Source of the DNA: Neoluteolibacter marinus
GTDB lineage: Bacteria; Verrucomicrobiota; Verrucomicrobiia; Verrucomicrobiales; Akkermansiaceae
DNA length: 64,000 bases
Assembly (NCBI RefSeq): GCF_014904755.1
Contig: NZ_JACZFQ010000107.1
Location: 22,694 to 86,693, forward strand
Direction of reading: 5' to 3'
Both the position numbers and the translations under genes were made by a program. This document shows, piece by piece, positions 1-7,560 of this stretch. Each line of letters starts with the position of its first letter. Within the stretch, counting starts at the first letter, position 1. Below the pieces are notes generated by a model that had not been told where the DNA came from, made no database searches, and saw only the letters and a program-made list of their open reading frames with translations.

Positions 1-2
1 TC

Positions 3-311
3 TACGAGGTCACCAACGACATCCGCGAAAGCCTGCCGCGGCTCGATGTCATCTACATGAACTCGATCGCCTTCCTGGGCGATTCCTACAAGTCGCTCGA
101 CTCCCGCTACAAGCTGGACTCCGAAAGTCCCCTCAAGGAGGACGCGGTCATCCTCCACCCGCTGGCGCGCCTCGACGAGCTCGACACATCGCTCGATAAG
201 ACCCCGCACAACCTCTATTTCTCCCAGGCCCACGGCGCCGTCTTCGTCCGCCAGGCCCTGCTCCTCGCCGTCCTCGGCCGGCTCGACCGCCTCCCCGAGT
301 TCAATCCCTGA
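3..311 (+). CDS. pyrB: Aspartate carbamoyltransferase catalytic subunit, C-terminal part
   Basis: The frame is open from base 3 and ends in TGA at 309-311, so only about 102 C-terminal residues are present and the start lies left of the window. The enzyme condenses carbamoyl phosphate with aspartate in the first committed step of cytoplasmic pyrimidine synthesis. The visible part matches the family's C-terminal half: ILHPLARLDELD corresponds to the conserved ILHPLPR-x-DEI aspartate-binding loop, followed by DKTPHNLYFSQA and a final FVRQALL helix. Pro in the usual HPLPR is Ala here. PyrB is favoured over ornithine carbamoyltransferase because of the HPL and YFxQA motifs. Confidence 0.9.
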   Translation, partial: YEVTNDIRESLPRLDVIYMNSIAFLGDSYKSLDSRYKLDSESPLKEDAVILHPLARLDELDTSLDKTPHNLYFSQAHGAVFVRQALLLAVLGRLDRLPEFNP

Positions 312-379
312 GACCCGGGCTTCCGCCTTTTTACCGTGGAAGCCGTACTTCACCCAATCCCGACCAACAGCAAGTTCCC

Positions 380-2329
380 ATGTGCGGCATCGCCGGATCC
401 TTTTCTGCCCGTCCCCTCTCCGACAACCGCGAGCCGGTCCTGATGGACCAGCTCCAGACGATCCTCCATCGCGGCCCGGACGCGCAGACGACCTACCTGG
501 AGAAGGACAAGGGCCTCGCCCTCGGCCACACCCGCCTGTCCATCAACGACCTCGCCCACGGGACCCAGCCGATCCATTCCCTCGACAAGCGCTTCGTCTC
601 CACCGTCAACGGCGAGTTCTACGACTTCAAGAAGCACCGCTCCCTGCTCATGGCGGAAGGCCAGCGCTTCGCCACCAAGTCCGACTCCGAAATCGCCCAC
701 GGCCTCTACCGCAAGATGGGCCTCGACTTCACCCGCCACCTGCGCGGCGAGTTCGCCTTCGTCCTCTACGACCGGGAAAACGACGAGCTGCTGTTGATCC
801 GCGACCGTTGGGGCATCCGCCCGCTTTTCATCCACATCCAGGACGGCCACACCATCCATTGGGCCTCCGAGGTCAAGGCCCTGCTCGCCCACCCGGAGAT
901 CCCCGCCGAACTCGACGAGAAGGCGGCCCTTCACCAGCTCATGCAGACGATCGCGCCCGGCATGAGCGCGTTCAAGAACATCGAGTCCCTGTCGCCCGGC
1001 CACATCCTCCGCGTCCGCCGCAAGGGTGACCGCCTCGATATCCAGAAGATCAAATACTGGGACCTCGACTTCCCCGAGGAAGGACACCACGACCGCCCGG
1101 ACGACGAACAGCATCATGTCGAGACCGTCCGCGAACTCCTCACCGAAGCGGTCGTGCTCCGACTCGAGGCCGACGTCCCGGTCGGCTGCTACCTTTCCGG
1201 GGGCATCGACTCCTGCTGCATCCTCGGCCTCGCCACCGGCGCCATGCAGTCACCGGTCAAGGCCTTCACCATCGCCTTCGACAACGTCGACTACGACGAG
1301 TCCGCCATCGCCCGCGAGATGGCGGTCTCGATGGATGCCGACCAGGAAATGATCACCTTGGCCGCCGACGATCTCTACGGCCAGAACTACATCGACACCG
1401 TCTGGCACGCCGAGCGCACCTTCTACAACACCCTCGGCGTCGCCAAGAACCTGATGTCGAAGCGCGTCTGGGACTGCGGCTACCGCTGCGTGGTCACCGG
1501 CGAGGGCTCCGACGAGCTGTTCGCCGGCTATCCCGGCTTCAAGCGCGACATGTTCCTCCACGGTATCGCCAACGAGCCCGAGCACATCCGCGCCGAGTAC
1601 CAGGCCGCCTTGGAAAAAACCAACTCGCTCTTCAAGGGGGCCATTCTTTCCGAGAACGAGCGCCACCACCCGGCCTTCGACGCCATCTGCGGCTTCACCC
1701 CATCGTGGATCCAGCCGTGGATGGAGACCCTCGACCTCGCCCGCCCGCTGCTCGCCGACGACGTCGCCCACGAACTCCGCGACTACGACCCGATCGAGGA
1801 GATTGCCGGCCGCATCGACGGCAAGATGATGGCAGGCCGCCATCCGCTCGACCGCGCCCAGTACACCTGGGCGAAGTGCCAGCTCGAGGGCCAGATCCTC
1901 AACTGGGGCGGCGACCGCGTCGACATGGCCAACAGCATGGAAAGCCGGCCCGCCTTCCTCGACCACCACCTCGCCGAGGCTGCTTTCAAGGTCCCGCCCC
2001 ACTTCCGCATCAAGGGCAACATCGAGAAGTACGTCCTACGCGAAGCCGTCCGCGGCGTCCTGCCGGAGATCCTCTACAAGCGTGAGAAATTCGCCTTCAT
2101 GGCGCCCCCGGCCCACACCGACGACAAGAAGAAGGCCCGGGTCAACGAGCTCATCCACAGCTTCCTCAACCGCGAGGCCGTCGCCCGCTGCGGCATTTTG
2201 TCACCCGACCGCGTCGACCAGTTCATCGCCGGCTACCGCGCCGACACCGACCCGACCAGTCTGGTCCGCAAGGACGCGCTCCTCAACCACCTCCTCGGCC
2301 TGCACATCCTCCACGCCAAGTTCTGTTGA
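380..2329 (+). CDS. asnB: Asparagine synthase (glutamine-hydrolysing)
   Basis: This 649-residue cytoplasmic enzyme makes asparagine from aspartate, ATP and glutamine-derived ammonia. It starts MCGIAG, so Cys2 is the N-terminal nucleophile of the class II glutaminase domain (about residues 2-210; RGPDA and the NGEFYDF loop are present). The synthetase domain follows, with the ATP-pyrophosphatase loop SGGIDS at 273-278 and GEGSDELFAGYPG further on. The start is fixed because Cys must follow Met directly. The family also contains amidotransferases that modify sugars or peptides, so the acceptor is not certain. It lies 68 bp after pyrB on the same strand; the next gene is convergent. Confidence 0.9.
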   Translation: MCGIAGSFSARPLSDNREPVLMDQLQTILHRGPDAQTTYLEKDKGLALGHTRLSINDLAHGTQPIHSLDKRFVSTVNGEFYDFKKHRSLLMAEGQRFATKSDSEIAHGLYRKMGLDFTRHLRGEFAFVLYDRENDELLLIRDRWGIRPLFIHIQDGHTIHWASEVKALLAHPEIPAELDEKAALHQLMQTIAPGMSAFKNIESLSPGHILRVRRKGDRLDIQKIKYWDLDFPEEGHHDRPDDEQHHVETVRELLTEAVVLRLEADVPVGCYLSGGIDSCCILGLATGAMQSPVKAFTIAFDNVDYDESAIAREMAVSMDADQEMITLAADDLYGQNYIDTVWHAERTFYNTLGVAKNLMSKRVWDCGYRCVVTGEGSDELFAGYPGFKRDMFLHGIANEPEHIRAEYQAALEKTNSLFKGAILSENERHHPAFDAICGFTPSWIQPWMETLDLARPLLADDVAHELRDYDPIEEIAGRIDGKMMAGRHPLDRAQYTWAKCQLEGQILNWGGDRVDMANSMESRPAFLDHHLAEAAFKVPPHFRIKGNIEKYVLREAVRGVLPEILYKREKFAFMAPPAHTDDKKKARVNELIHSFLNREAVARCGILSPDRVDQFIAGYRADTDPTSLVRKDALLNHLLGLHILHAKFC

Positions 2330-2393
2330 GGCCGGACGGAAAGCCTGGAATTCATCCCTGCCCACCGAAGCGCCCCGCCCTGGGAGCGCTCTG

Positions 2394-3224
2394 CTATTCC
2401 GCCTTCACCTGGATCAGGGCGACGAGGTTCGCGCCGGATGTAAGACCGTCCGCATCGGGACTCGCCGAGAACCCGGGCCAGTCGGTTGAGGTATTGGCAA
2501 CGATTCCGTCGATCGCGACGTAGTCCCCGTCATTGACGATGATCCCCGTCTTGAGCGTCTTGACGTCGAACACAGGCATCTCGATCCGGTTCTCGCTTAG
2601 CGTCACCTCGATCTTCCTCCCGAAGAGCCCTTTCGCGGGCGCGGTGATCGGCGATCCGTAGTTCACGAAACCCAGGAAGGCGCTCCGCATCAGGTTCATC
2701 TTGAGCTCAATCCTCCCGTCGGCCATTCGCCGCGCCGTGTAGTTCATCTTCAACCCGAGTTCCCGGGTCTCGAATGAAGTCGGCGTCGCCGGCGTGACCG
2801 CGGCCGGCGCACCGTCCACTCCAGATTTCACAACCGGTGGCTCATACTCGGTGGCATAGACGAAGTCCCTCACCAGCTTCACCTCGCCCGGATTCCCCGT
2901 CGATCGCGACGGAGTATTCCCGACCGGATCGAAACCGCGGCGTCGGGGAAGCGACTTCACAAATCGATCTCCCACCTCCGGCGCATAGGTGCCTGCCACC
3001 GCCGGCTTCCCCTCCCCGGGCACGAAACCAAATCCAGCCGGCGCCGTGAACACATGCGTCTCCACCGTGATCTTCGAAGACGCGAGCTTCCCCACTTCCC
3101 TTTTCACCCGAGGCGCGTCCTCCGTCGCTCCAGTCAACCCCGCGCTGCCGTGCATGCCGCACGAGACAAGCGAAAACACGCATCCCGCCCCGAAAGCTCC
3201 CGTTACGATCGATTTCCAATCCAT
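2394..3224 (-). CDS. Predicted lipoprotein with a secretin-like C-terminal domain
   Basis: This protein has 276 residues from the ATG at 3224; upstream codons in the frame lack protein character. The N-terminus is a lipoprotein signal with lipobox LVSC (Cys22). The middle, about residues 30-150, is Ala/Pro/Thr-rich and unrecognised. The last 110 residues resemble the beta-domain end of secretins: ELGLKMNYTARR, then FVNYGSPI, then RIEMPVFDVKTLKTGI and VNDGDYVAIDGI. This parallels the secretin pattern of PVF-x-R-x-V-T-T followed by V-x-DG-x-T-V-V-L-GG. It is much too short for a full secretin. The family assignment is inference from motif layout; the function may be as a pilotin-like or pore-capping partner. 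Confidence 0.55.
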   Translation of the reverse strand: MDWKSIVTGAFGAGCVFSLVSCGMHGSAGLTGATEDAPRVKREVGKLASSKITVETHVFTAPAGFGFVPGEGKPAVAGTYAPEVGDRFVKSLPRRRGFDPVGNTPSRSTGNPGEVKLVRDFVYATEYEPPVVKSGVDGAPAAVTPATPTSFETRELGLKMNYTARRMADGRIELKMNLMRSAFLGFVNYGSPITAPAKGLFGRKIEVTLSENRIEMPVFDVKTLKTGIIVNDGDYVAIDGIVANTSTDWPGFSASPDADGLTSGANLVALIQVKAE

Positions 3225-3645
3225 CTCGCCAATCCATCCGGAATCCCCTCCAGCGTCAAGAACCCGCCGGATCATGCGATCCGGAAGTTCCCTTCCCGGC
3301 CCGTGACCGAACCGGCCGTCACTCTCTGGGTGCCGAAAGACCGCGGAGCATCGCATCCCGACCGGCGGGAAAGATGAAGGCGCCAAAACCGGGCCAGTAC
3401 GACGATCACTTGTTGTTGTCGTACGAGGCATCCCGGGGAACCCCCGATTCGGGGTTTCCGCCCCCCCGGCAACCGCACGAATCCACGGGAAGCGTATCGT
3501 CAGGGGGAGTGACGCACGCGATGCACCTTACTGGAAAACAGTCAACTGGATGGCCCCGCCCGTGGCGGCTCAAGGCAATTGACCCCGGGGAGACGGTTGG
3601 TCAGAGTCTCGAATCGATACAATCCACTCTTCGGTCAAAAAACAG
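3225..3645. other. Intergenic region, no gene called
   Basis: About 420 bp lie between the divergent lipoprotein gene and the first orphan gene. A 91-codon frame at 3374-3649 overlaps the next start and has no protein-like composition, so it was not called. The right end probably holds the promoter of the gene at 3646. Base composition falls here from the GC-rich left flank into the AT-richer accessory patch. Confidence 0.5.
3597..3623 (+). promoter_or_regulatory. Weak candidate promoter for the orphan gene at 3646
   Basis: A -35-like TTGGTC (3597-3602) and a -10-like TACAAT (3618-3623) are separated by only 15 bp and lie just ahead of the ATG at 3646. The -10 is good, but the -35 and the spacing are poor. 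Confidence 0.25.
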
Positions 3646-4368
3646 ATGATTAAGAGCCGCTACGACCCATGGCCATCGATCGTTCGCTTCACAAAGGGCG
3701 ACTACGAGCATCGATTCGGCGGCCCATCTTGCCATGACGGCGTCGTCCCCAAGAAGCACAAGGTGCCGATGCACCTGATGATGCTCTTGGACATGAATGA
3801 TCCTTTGGTGCCGATTGAGCCTGACGAATCAGACGTTCGATTCCTCCCTCTCTATTACCCGCTGCGATACGGATTCGGTGGCGGTGAGGTGCAGTATTCG
3901 GTCGATAGTGATGACAAGATCACCATCCTTAGCGCACTTCACAAGGAGGACGTAGACGAAGGGGAGGATTACCCTTATCCAGATCAATTTCCTGAGCTCC
4001 CTGCGTCCCTGGTGCCACTCTCATATGTCCAGCATCGCGCCATCGTTGCCTCCGAGCACGGCTCCAATCACTTCAACGAGGATCCCGAGAGCAAGGCCGA
4101 CTTCCAACTCCTGAAGGACCTGGACTATTGGAAGCTTGTTCGATTCGGCGACAGTTTTAGCCCGGTGCAAGGAGGGATTCAGTGGCCGTGCCAGAACAAG
4201 AGGTGCGAGTGGAGGGACAAGCCTGTCAGAGTTGACGTGTTTGCTTCATTCACGGGCGTGCTGACCGACGATATTTCTATCTGGGGTGAGTATGGCGACA
4301 GTGTCGAGATCTACTTTTGCCTCATGTCGTGCTGCAAGACGATCACCGCCGTCAACCGATGCACCTAA
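3646..4368 (+). CDS. Hypothetical protein, orphan in accessory patch
   Basis: A 240-residue soluble protein with no signal peptide or membrane segment. Its middle has an acidic stretch (KEDVDEGEDYPYPDQF), and the C-terminus has paired Cys (CQNKRCEW and CLMSCCKT) that could bind a metal. The run HLMMLLDMNDPLVP followed by DVRFLPLYYPLRYG is loosely reminiscent of the DUF1963/YwqG group of SMI1-like proteins, but this is a guess. Codon use is clearly AT-richer than in flanking housekeeping genes, which suggests acquisition. Its stop is immediately followed on the other strand by the group II intron remnant, so the native C-terminus may have been altered by that insertion. Confidence 0.6.
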   Translation: MIKSRYDPWPSIVRFTKGDYEHRFGGPSCHDGVVPKKHKVPMHLMMLLDMNDPLVPIEPDESDVRFLPLYYPLRYGFGGGEVQYSVDSDDKITILSALHKEDVDEGEDYPYPDQFPELPASLVPLSYVQHRAIVASEHGSNHFNEDPESKADFQLLKDLDYWKLVRFGDSFSPVQGGIQWPCQNKRCEWRDKPVRVDVFASFTGVLTDDISIWGEYGDSVEIYFCLMSCCKTITAVNRCT

Positions 4369-4371
4369 GAA

Positions 4372-4445
4372 GACCGAATCGGCTCCCGGCGAGTGATTAG
4401 CTCCCCGGTCCCACACCACCCTGCGCACGGCACCGTATAGGGCGG
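4372..4445 (-). ncRNA. Group II intron 3'-end RNA remnant
   Basis: Read on the minus strand, this segment follows the intron-protein fragment and has the usual post-ORF pattern of bacterial group II introns: GAACCGCCCTATACGG, then GCGCAGGGTGGTGTGGGA, then a GGGAGCC stretch. ACCGCCCT pairs with AGGGTGGT (one G-U) around an inner ACGG/CCGT hairpin, as expected of a domain V-like element. The 5' catalytic domains are absent, so it cannot splice on its own. Confidence 0.6.
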
Positions 4446-4708
4446 TTCCGATGAGACCCGGGCCAAGGGCCCATAGTGAAGCTTTTCCAGACGGCCTTCA
4501 TGTCCGGCACCCCCAGATCTTCAAGGCATCGGTTGTTGAGCGCGTGCCGCACCAGCGACATCTGGCTCATCCGCCAGTGGCCCTTGCGGCTCCGAGACGC
4601 CTCGGGCACCTCGCCCGGGCTTACGCCCAGAGCGAGGAGTTCGCGACGAGCATCGCGATATGGACCACCATCCTGCGATGATGACTGGGGTTGATACTGT
4701 CGACCCAT
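4397..4708 (-). pseudogene. Truncated group II intron-encoded reverse transcriptase/maturase, C-terminus only
   Basis: The minus-strand frame encodes only the last part of an LtrA-type intron-encoded protein: ARRELLALGVSPGEV, then the hallmark SRSRKGHWRMSQM, then ALNNRCLEDLGVPDMKAVW. Known proteins of this family end with K-SRKG-x-W-R-x-S followed by ALSN-x-x-L-x-x-x-G-x-x-x-x-x-x-x-W. Reverse-transcriptase motifs, the X domain and the start are all missing, and nothing related is seen to the right of 4710. The frame then runs into the RNA part of the intron. A deletion remnant is the simplest reading. Confidence 0.75.
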
Positions 4709-4953
4709 CTTACCATCACCTCCATTACCTATCGTGTTATATTTCCCGCCTGCGCGCCTTCTCCGAAAAGCTCGGAAGTCCGTTGAAGGATTTTGTTGAT
4801 TCGGATCTCGGTGGCTGCTTTCTCGGTTGCTTACCGCTCATCGAGCGGGAAATTTCTGCCAGGCGTGACAACACCCTCAATTCAATGTGGCGGGATTTCG
4901 TATCGGCGACGGAGCAATTTCAAACATTTAAGCCGCAGGTTCAGGGTTCTTGA
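4678..4953 (+). CDS. Small hypothetical protein, possible gene fragment
   Basis: A 91-codon frame from the ATG at 4678; an earlier in-frame ATG is at 4660. It overlaps the edge of the intron remnant, so its first codons are probably not native. From HHLHYLSCYISRLRAF to VSATEQFQTFKP the composition is protein-like, with amphipathic helices and AT-richer codons. No family is recognised. It may be the surviving end of a gene cut by the intron or by the deletion that truncated it. Confidence 0.35.
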   Translation: MMTGVDTVDPSYHHLHYLSCYISRLRAFSEKLGSPLKDFVDSDLGGCFLGCLPLIEREISARRDNTLNSMWRDFVSATEQFQTFKPQVQGS

Positions 4954-5100
4954 CTTGGAGGATTCCCTTCTGGGGATTTTCAGGCCCCTGAGTTTCGACC
5001 CATGGTCTAAAAATGAACGGGAACCAGAAAATGCATCGAACCCTTGTCCGCGGGTCACGCCGGCTGCTGACGCACCCGCCGCGCCGCGCACCGAGGGCCG

Positions 5101-5748
5101 ATGATCCTGAAACTTCGCCAGAAATGCGTTAGATGGCCGATGGAACCATATTGCGAAATACACAACGCAACACTAGACCAGCTGCTTCGGTGGTGGGATG
5201 GATCGGATGATTTGCCTTCCAATTTTGAAGAGGAAGGCCTAGACGAAGTTGCCTTTGCTCTCACCAAACATAGGCCGGAGGGAATCAGCAGGCTGTCCAA
5301 GTCTCTGGACGATCCCGACCTTGATCGGCGCGACGCCGCAATCACCTTTCTGGCGGGGACCGGCACTGTGGATCAACGCGTGATCGGCGCGATGCATCTC
5401 GCATTTCATACGGGAATTCCAAGGCTCGTGAATACCGTACTGCACCGCTGTATCGCGATTGGCCACTTCCCGTTCTCCCGCAACGATCTTCAGCCTTTTG
5501 CTGTTGGTCCTGACGAGCGGCTGGCCGCAAGGGCGATGGTTTACCTCTCGCATGCAGAACCTGACAACTCAGTCGCGATTCTTGGCGATGCACTTGCTAG
5601 TCGCAACCCGCGCATGCGGGAGTATGCCTGCGACGAGATTGGCGATCGACAGATCGGAGAGCTCAAGGATGCAATGGGGGCGCTGATTGCGGATCCTGAT
5701 CCTGACGTTGCCTCCGCAGCCGCAAGCAATCTACCCTTCTTTGAGTGA
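5101..5748 (+). CDS. HEAT-like repeat protein
   Basis: A 215-residue soluble protein, mainly alpha-helical. It has regularly spaced helix pairs of HEAT/ARM type: SLDDPDLDRRDAAITFLA, then DERLAARAMVYLSHA, then ASRNPRMREYACDEIG, then DPDPDVASAAASNL. Such proteins act as protein-binding scaffolds; in patches of orphan genes they are often immunity-like or phage-linked. An alternative start at ATG 5140 (MEPYCEIHNATL) gives 202 residues and is equally plausible. Composition matches the accessory patch rather than the core genes. Confidence 0.6.
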   Translation: MILKLRQKCVRWPMEPYCEIHNATLDQLLRWWDGSDDLPSNFEEEGLDEVAFALTKHRPEGISRLSKSLDDPDLDRRDAAITFLAGTGTVDQRVIGAMHLAFHTGIPRLVNTVLHRCIAIGHFPFSRNDLQPFAVGPDERLAARAMVYLSHAEPDNSVAILGDALASRNPRMREYACDEIGDRQIGELKDAMGALIADPDPDVASAAASNLPFFE

Positions 5749-5929
5749 TGCCATGGCCTGAAACTGGACAAGGCGAATCCGTATTCAGAATCAATGCTGA
5801 ACCAGGCGGCAACCCTGACACCTGCCCCACTGCTCGTTCAGTCCACCACAACCATTCAAATTTCAACCCACAGCCGAAAACTCGCTCCCGAACAGGCGCA
5901 GGCCGCCTTCGATTTCCATCAAAAGACAC

Positions 5930-6487
5930 ATGAACCCGAGCCAAGAAGCCCTGATCTCGGCAGCCCGATCGCATGTGCGACCCATGACTTTGGGCCGCGC
6001 CGATCATGATACTACCACGGTAGCTGCGGCGATTCGATCCGTGACAGGGAAGATCTACATCGGCGTCTGCATCCACCTGAGTTGCGGAATTGGCTTCTGT
6101 GCCGAGCACGCAGCGGCCTCGGAGATGATCAAGGCAGGGGAAGCCGAGATCGAATCGATTGTGGCTGTGGCGGAGGATTCCATTCTTGCTCCTTGCGGGT
6201 GATGCCGCGAGTTCCTGGCCCAGATCGATCCGCGGAACGCGAGTGCCAGGGTGCTCCTTGATGAGGGCCGCAGCGCAAAGTTTGTCGATCTTTTGCCGCA
6301 CCACTGGCTCAATCCTTGGATAATCGAACAAGCCATGCCAAGCAACGGCGGCAAAGCCATTCGTTCGCCCGGCTCTGATCGCTCCACCGCACGGTTGCCT
6401 AAACCTTCAACGTTTCGTATGGGACGCAAGCCATGTATTCCGCACGAAGTCATTTCTTCAGGGCCCTTTGGACGTGGATCGCATTGA
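5930..6487 (+). pseudogene. Cytidine/blasticidin-S deaminase-like gene interrupted by in-frame TGA
   Basis: The frame opens at ATG 5930. It shows the zinc-dependent deaminase motif C57-A-E59 in GFCAEHAAASEM, then SILAPCG at 84-90, then a TGA at 6200-6202, and continues in the same frame with CREFLAQIDPRNASARVLL and LLPHHW. The family motif is P-C-x-x-C, so the stop replaces one of the two spacer residues and both zinc cysteines (codons 89 and 92) are intact. CGA (Arg) to TGA is one transition, and PCGRCREF is a usual family sequence, so a recent nonsense mutation is favoured. Recoding is the alternative. The tail beyond LLPHHW to 6487 is not family-like. Confidence 0.75.
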
Positions 6488-6957
6488 GCGCCCTATCCTT
6501 CGCGGTAGAGCCTTCTGAGCCCCCGGAAGCCATCTCCTATCGGGATATCGGGAAACGCTTCTTCATCGAGGGGGACTTCGGAAAGCTTTACACCGACTTT
6601 GAGATCCAAGGCGTCGTACTCCAACCGGTGGGAAAGGGAGACGAAAGTGACATGGTCCGCATGGAGATCACTCATATTCGGAATAAAAGAATCGAGAAAC
6701 CCCGATATGATTACATTGTGACTGATTCGAAGTTCGTGGTTGGGTCGAAGCTGCGTTTGCTGGTTCGAGAGGAAGCCCGGCTCTGGCATCCGGAGGGTAT
6801 CGACGCGATTGTTTCTTCCCCCGATCGATCACACCTTCACGAACTTCAGTGCATTGCTTCGCTGCACTTGCGCAAAATTCTCGACGGCCAATCTACCTTC
6901 GAAAATGCGCTCCCGGGGACAAAACCACCCGAACGTTCCAGCTCACAAGGGAGATGA
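6433..6957 (+). CDS. Secreted hypothetical protein, probably 3' frameshifted
   Basis: A 174-residue product with a Sec signal peptide (RALWTWIALSALSFA, cut before VEPSEPPE). The mature part is a mixed alpha/beta domain with no recognised family; KRFFIEGDFGKLYTDF and YDYIVTDSKFVVG look well conserved in style. The last 20 residues (from about ALPGTKPPERSSSQGR) look non-native, while another frame continues with protein-like sequence to 7055. A frameshift near 6900-6920 would join them. It overlaps the tail of the broken deaminase frame by 55 bp. Confidence 0.55.
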   Translation: MYSARSHFFRALWTWIALSALSFAVEPSEPPEAISYRDIGKRFFIEGDFGKLYTDFEIQGVVLQPVGKGDESDMVRMEITHIRNKRIEKPRYDYIVTDSKFVVGSKLRLLVREEARLWHPEGIDAIVSSPDRSHLHELQCIASLHLRKILDGQSTFENALPGTKPPERSSSQGR

Positions 6958-7055
6958 GTCAGGAACTGGCAAGGGAGCTGGAAGAGATCGACTGGAAGAA
7001 GGTTTCGGCGGACGGAACCAGAGGCTTAGATGGCACGCCGGTTCGCATCGTTTAA
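6954..7055 (+). pseudogene. Short C-terminal coding remnant in shifted frame
   Basis: A 33-codon frame beginning MSQELARELEEIDWKKV and ending GLDGTPVRIV-stop. It has the look of a conserved protein end. The same frame is open further left (KTTRTFQLTRE), consistent with it being the displaced C-terminus of the secreted protein that starts at 6433. As a stand-alone gene it would be unusually short. Confidence 0.35.
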
Positions 7056-7078
7056 GCTTCGGGCATGCCGAAGTGAGA

Positions 7079-7147
7079 TCCGCCCGGACCGGAGGATCGG
7101 GCGGAAGTCTGCCGATTTTGGGAACAGGTGGCCATTTTAGGGAACAC
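7079..7147 (-). mobile_element. Possible IS21-type insertion-sequence end remnant
   Basis: Two near copies of TTTT(A)GGGAACA lie at 7116-7126 and 7135-7146, separated by GGTGGCCAT. On the minus strand this reads TGTTCCCTAAAATGGCCACC and so on. Repeated terminal boxes of this kind sit at the ends of IS21-like elements, and a hairpin with arms TCCGCCCG (7079-7086) and CGGGCGGA (7098-7105) lies just inside. No transposase gene remains. The family assignment is from memory of such ends and is weak. Confidence 0.35.
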
Positions 7148-7560
7148 TTGATTCTTTAGGTTTGGTGATTGTTCGCCATTCTTCGCGGACGTGTTGCGGC
7201 GCTTCGGCGGCGCAGCCGGGTTTGAGAAATCGGTCGACCGCCGAGTTGCTGATGCTGAATTCCGGGGGGAATTTCCACCAGCAGGCGGACCGAACGGTCC
7301 TCAGACCTTAAACGAGGCGCGGGTCGGTTCCTAGGGGGGAACACGGCTCGCGCCTTTTTCGTGCCGGAGGCCGGTTTCCGATCCGACCCCGGCAATTGCA
7401 TTCCGCTTGATTCAAACAGGCCCCGCAGTTGCAGGATGCACCCGCCCCCAAAGAACCCTCCGCCACAAAACTCTGGTTATCAGCATTGAGGCACGACGGC
7501 ACGGCGACTGCAGGAACCTCCCGGCGGATCTGTTTTCCGCATCTTCCCCGATGCCACGCC
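7148..7560. other. Intergenic region with a terminator, otherwise no gene seen
   Basis: About 400 bp between the accessory patch and the DUF892 gene. All six frames here give only short, low-quality translations. It holds one clear intrinsic terminator at 7317-7360, which closes transcription from the accessory patch. Base composition returns to the GC-rich core style at its right end. Confidence 0.5.
7317..7360 (+). terminator. Rho-independent terminator
   Basis: Stem GGCGCG (7317-7322) pairs with CGCGCC (7350-7355). An inner GTTCC/GGAAC stem strengthens the hairpin, which is followed directly by TTTTT (7356-7360). Confidence 0.75.

Noticed and set aside
3374..3649. 91-codon frame before the orphan gene
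   Set aside because: Pro/Ser/Arg-rich with no conserved look; it overlaps the start of the better gene at 3646.
5745..6009. Short plus-strand frames between the HEAT-like gene and the deaminase
   Set aside because: Two overlapping frames with low-complexity translations; neither has a ribosome site or family motif.
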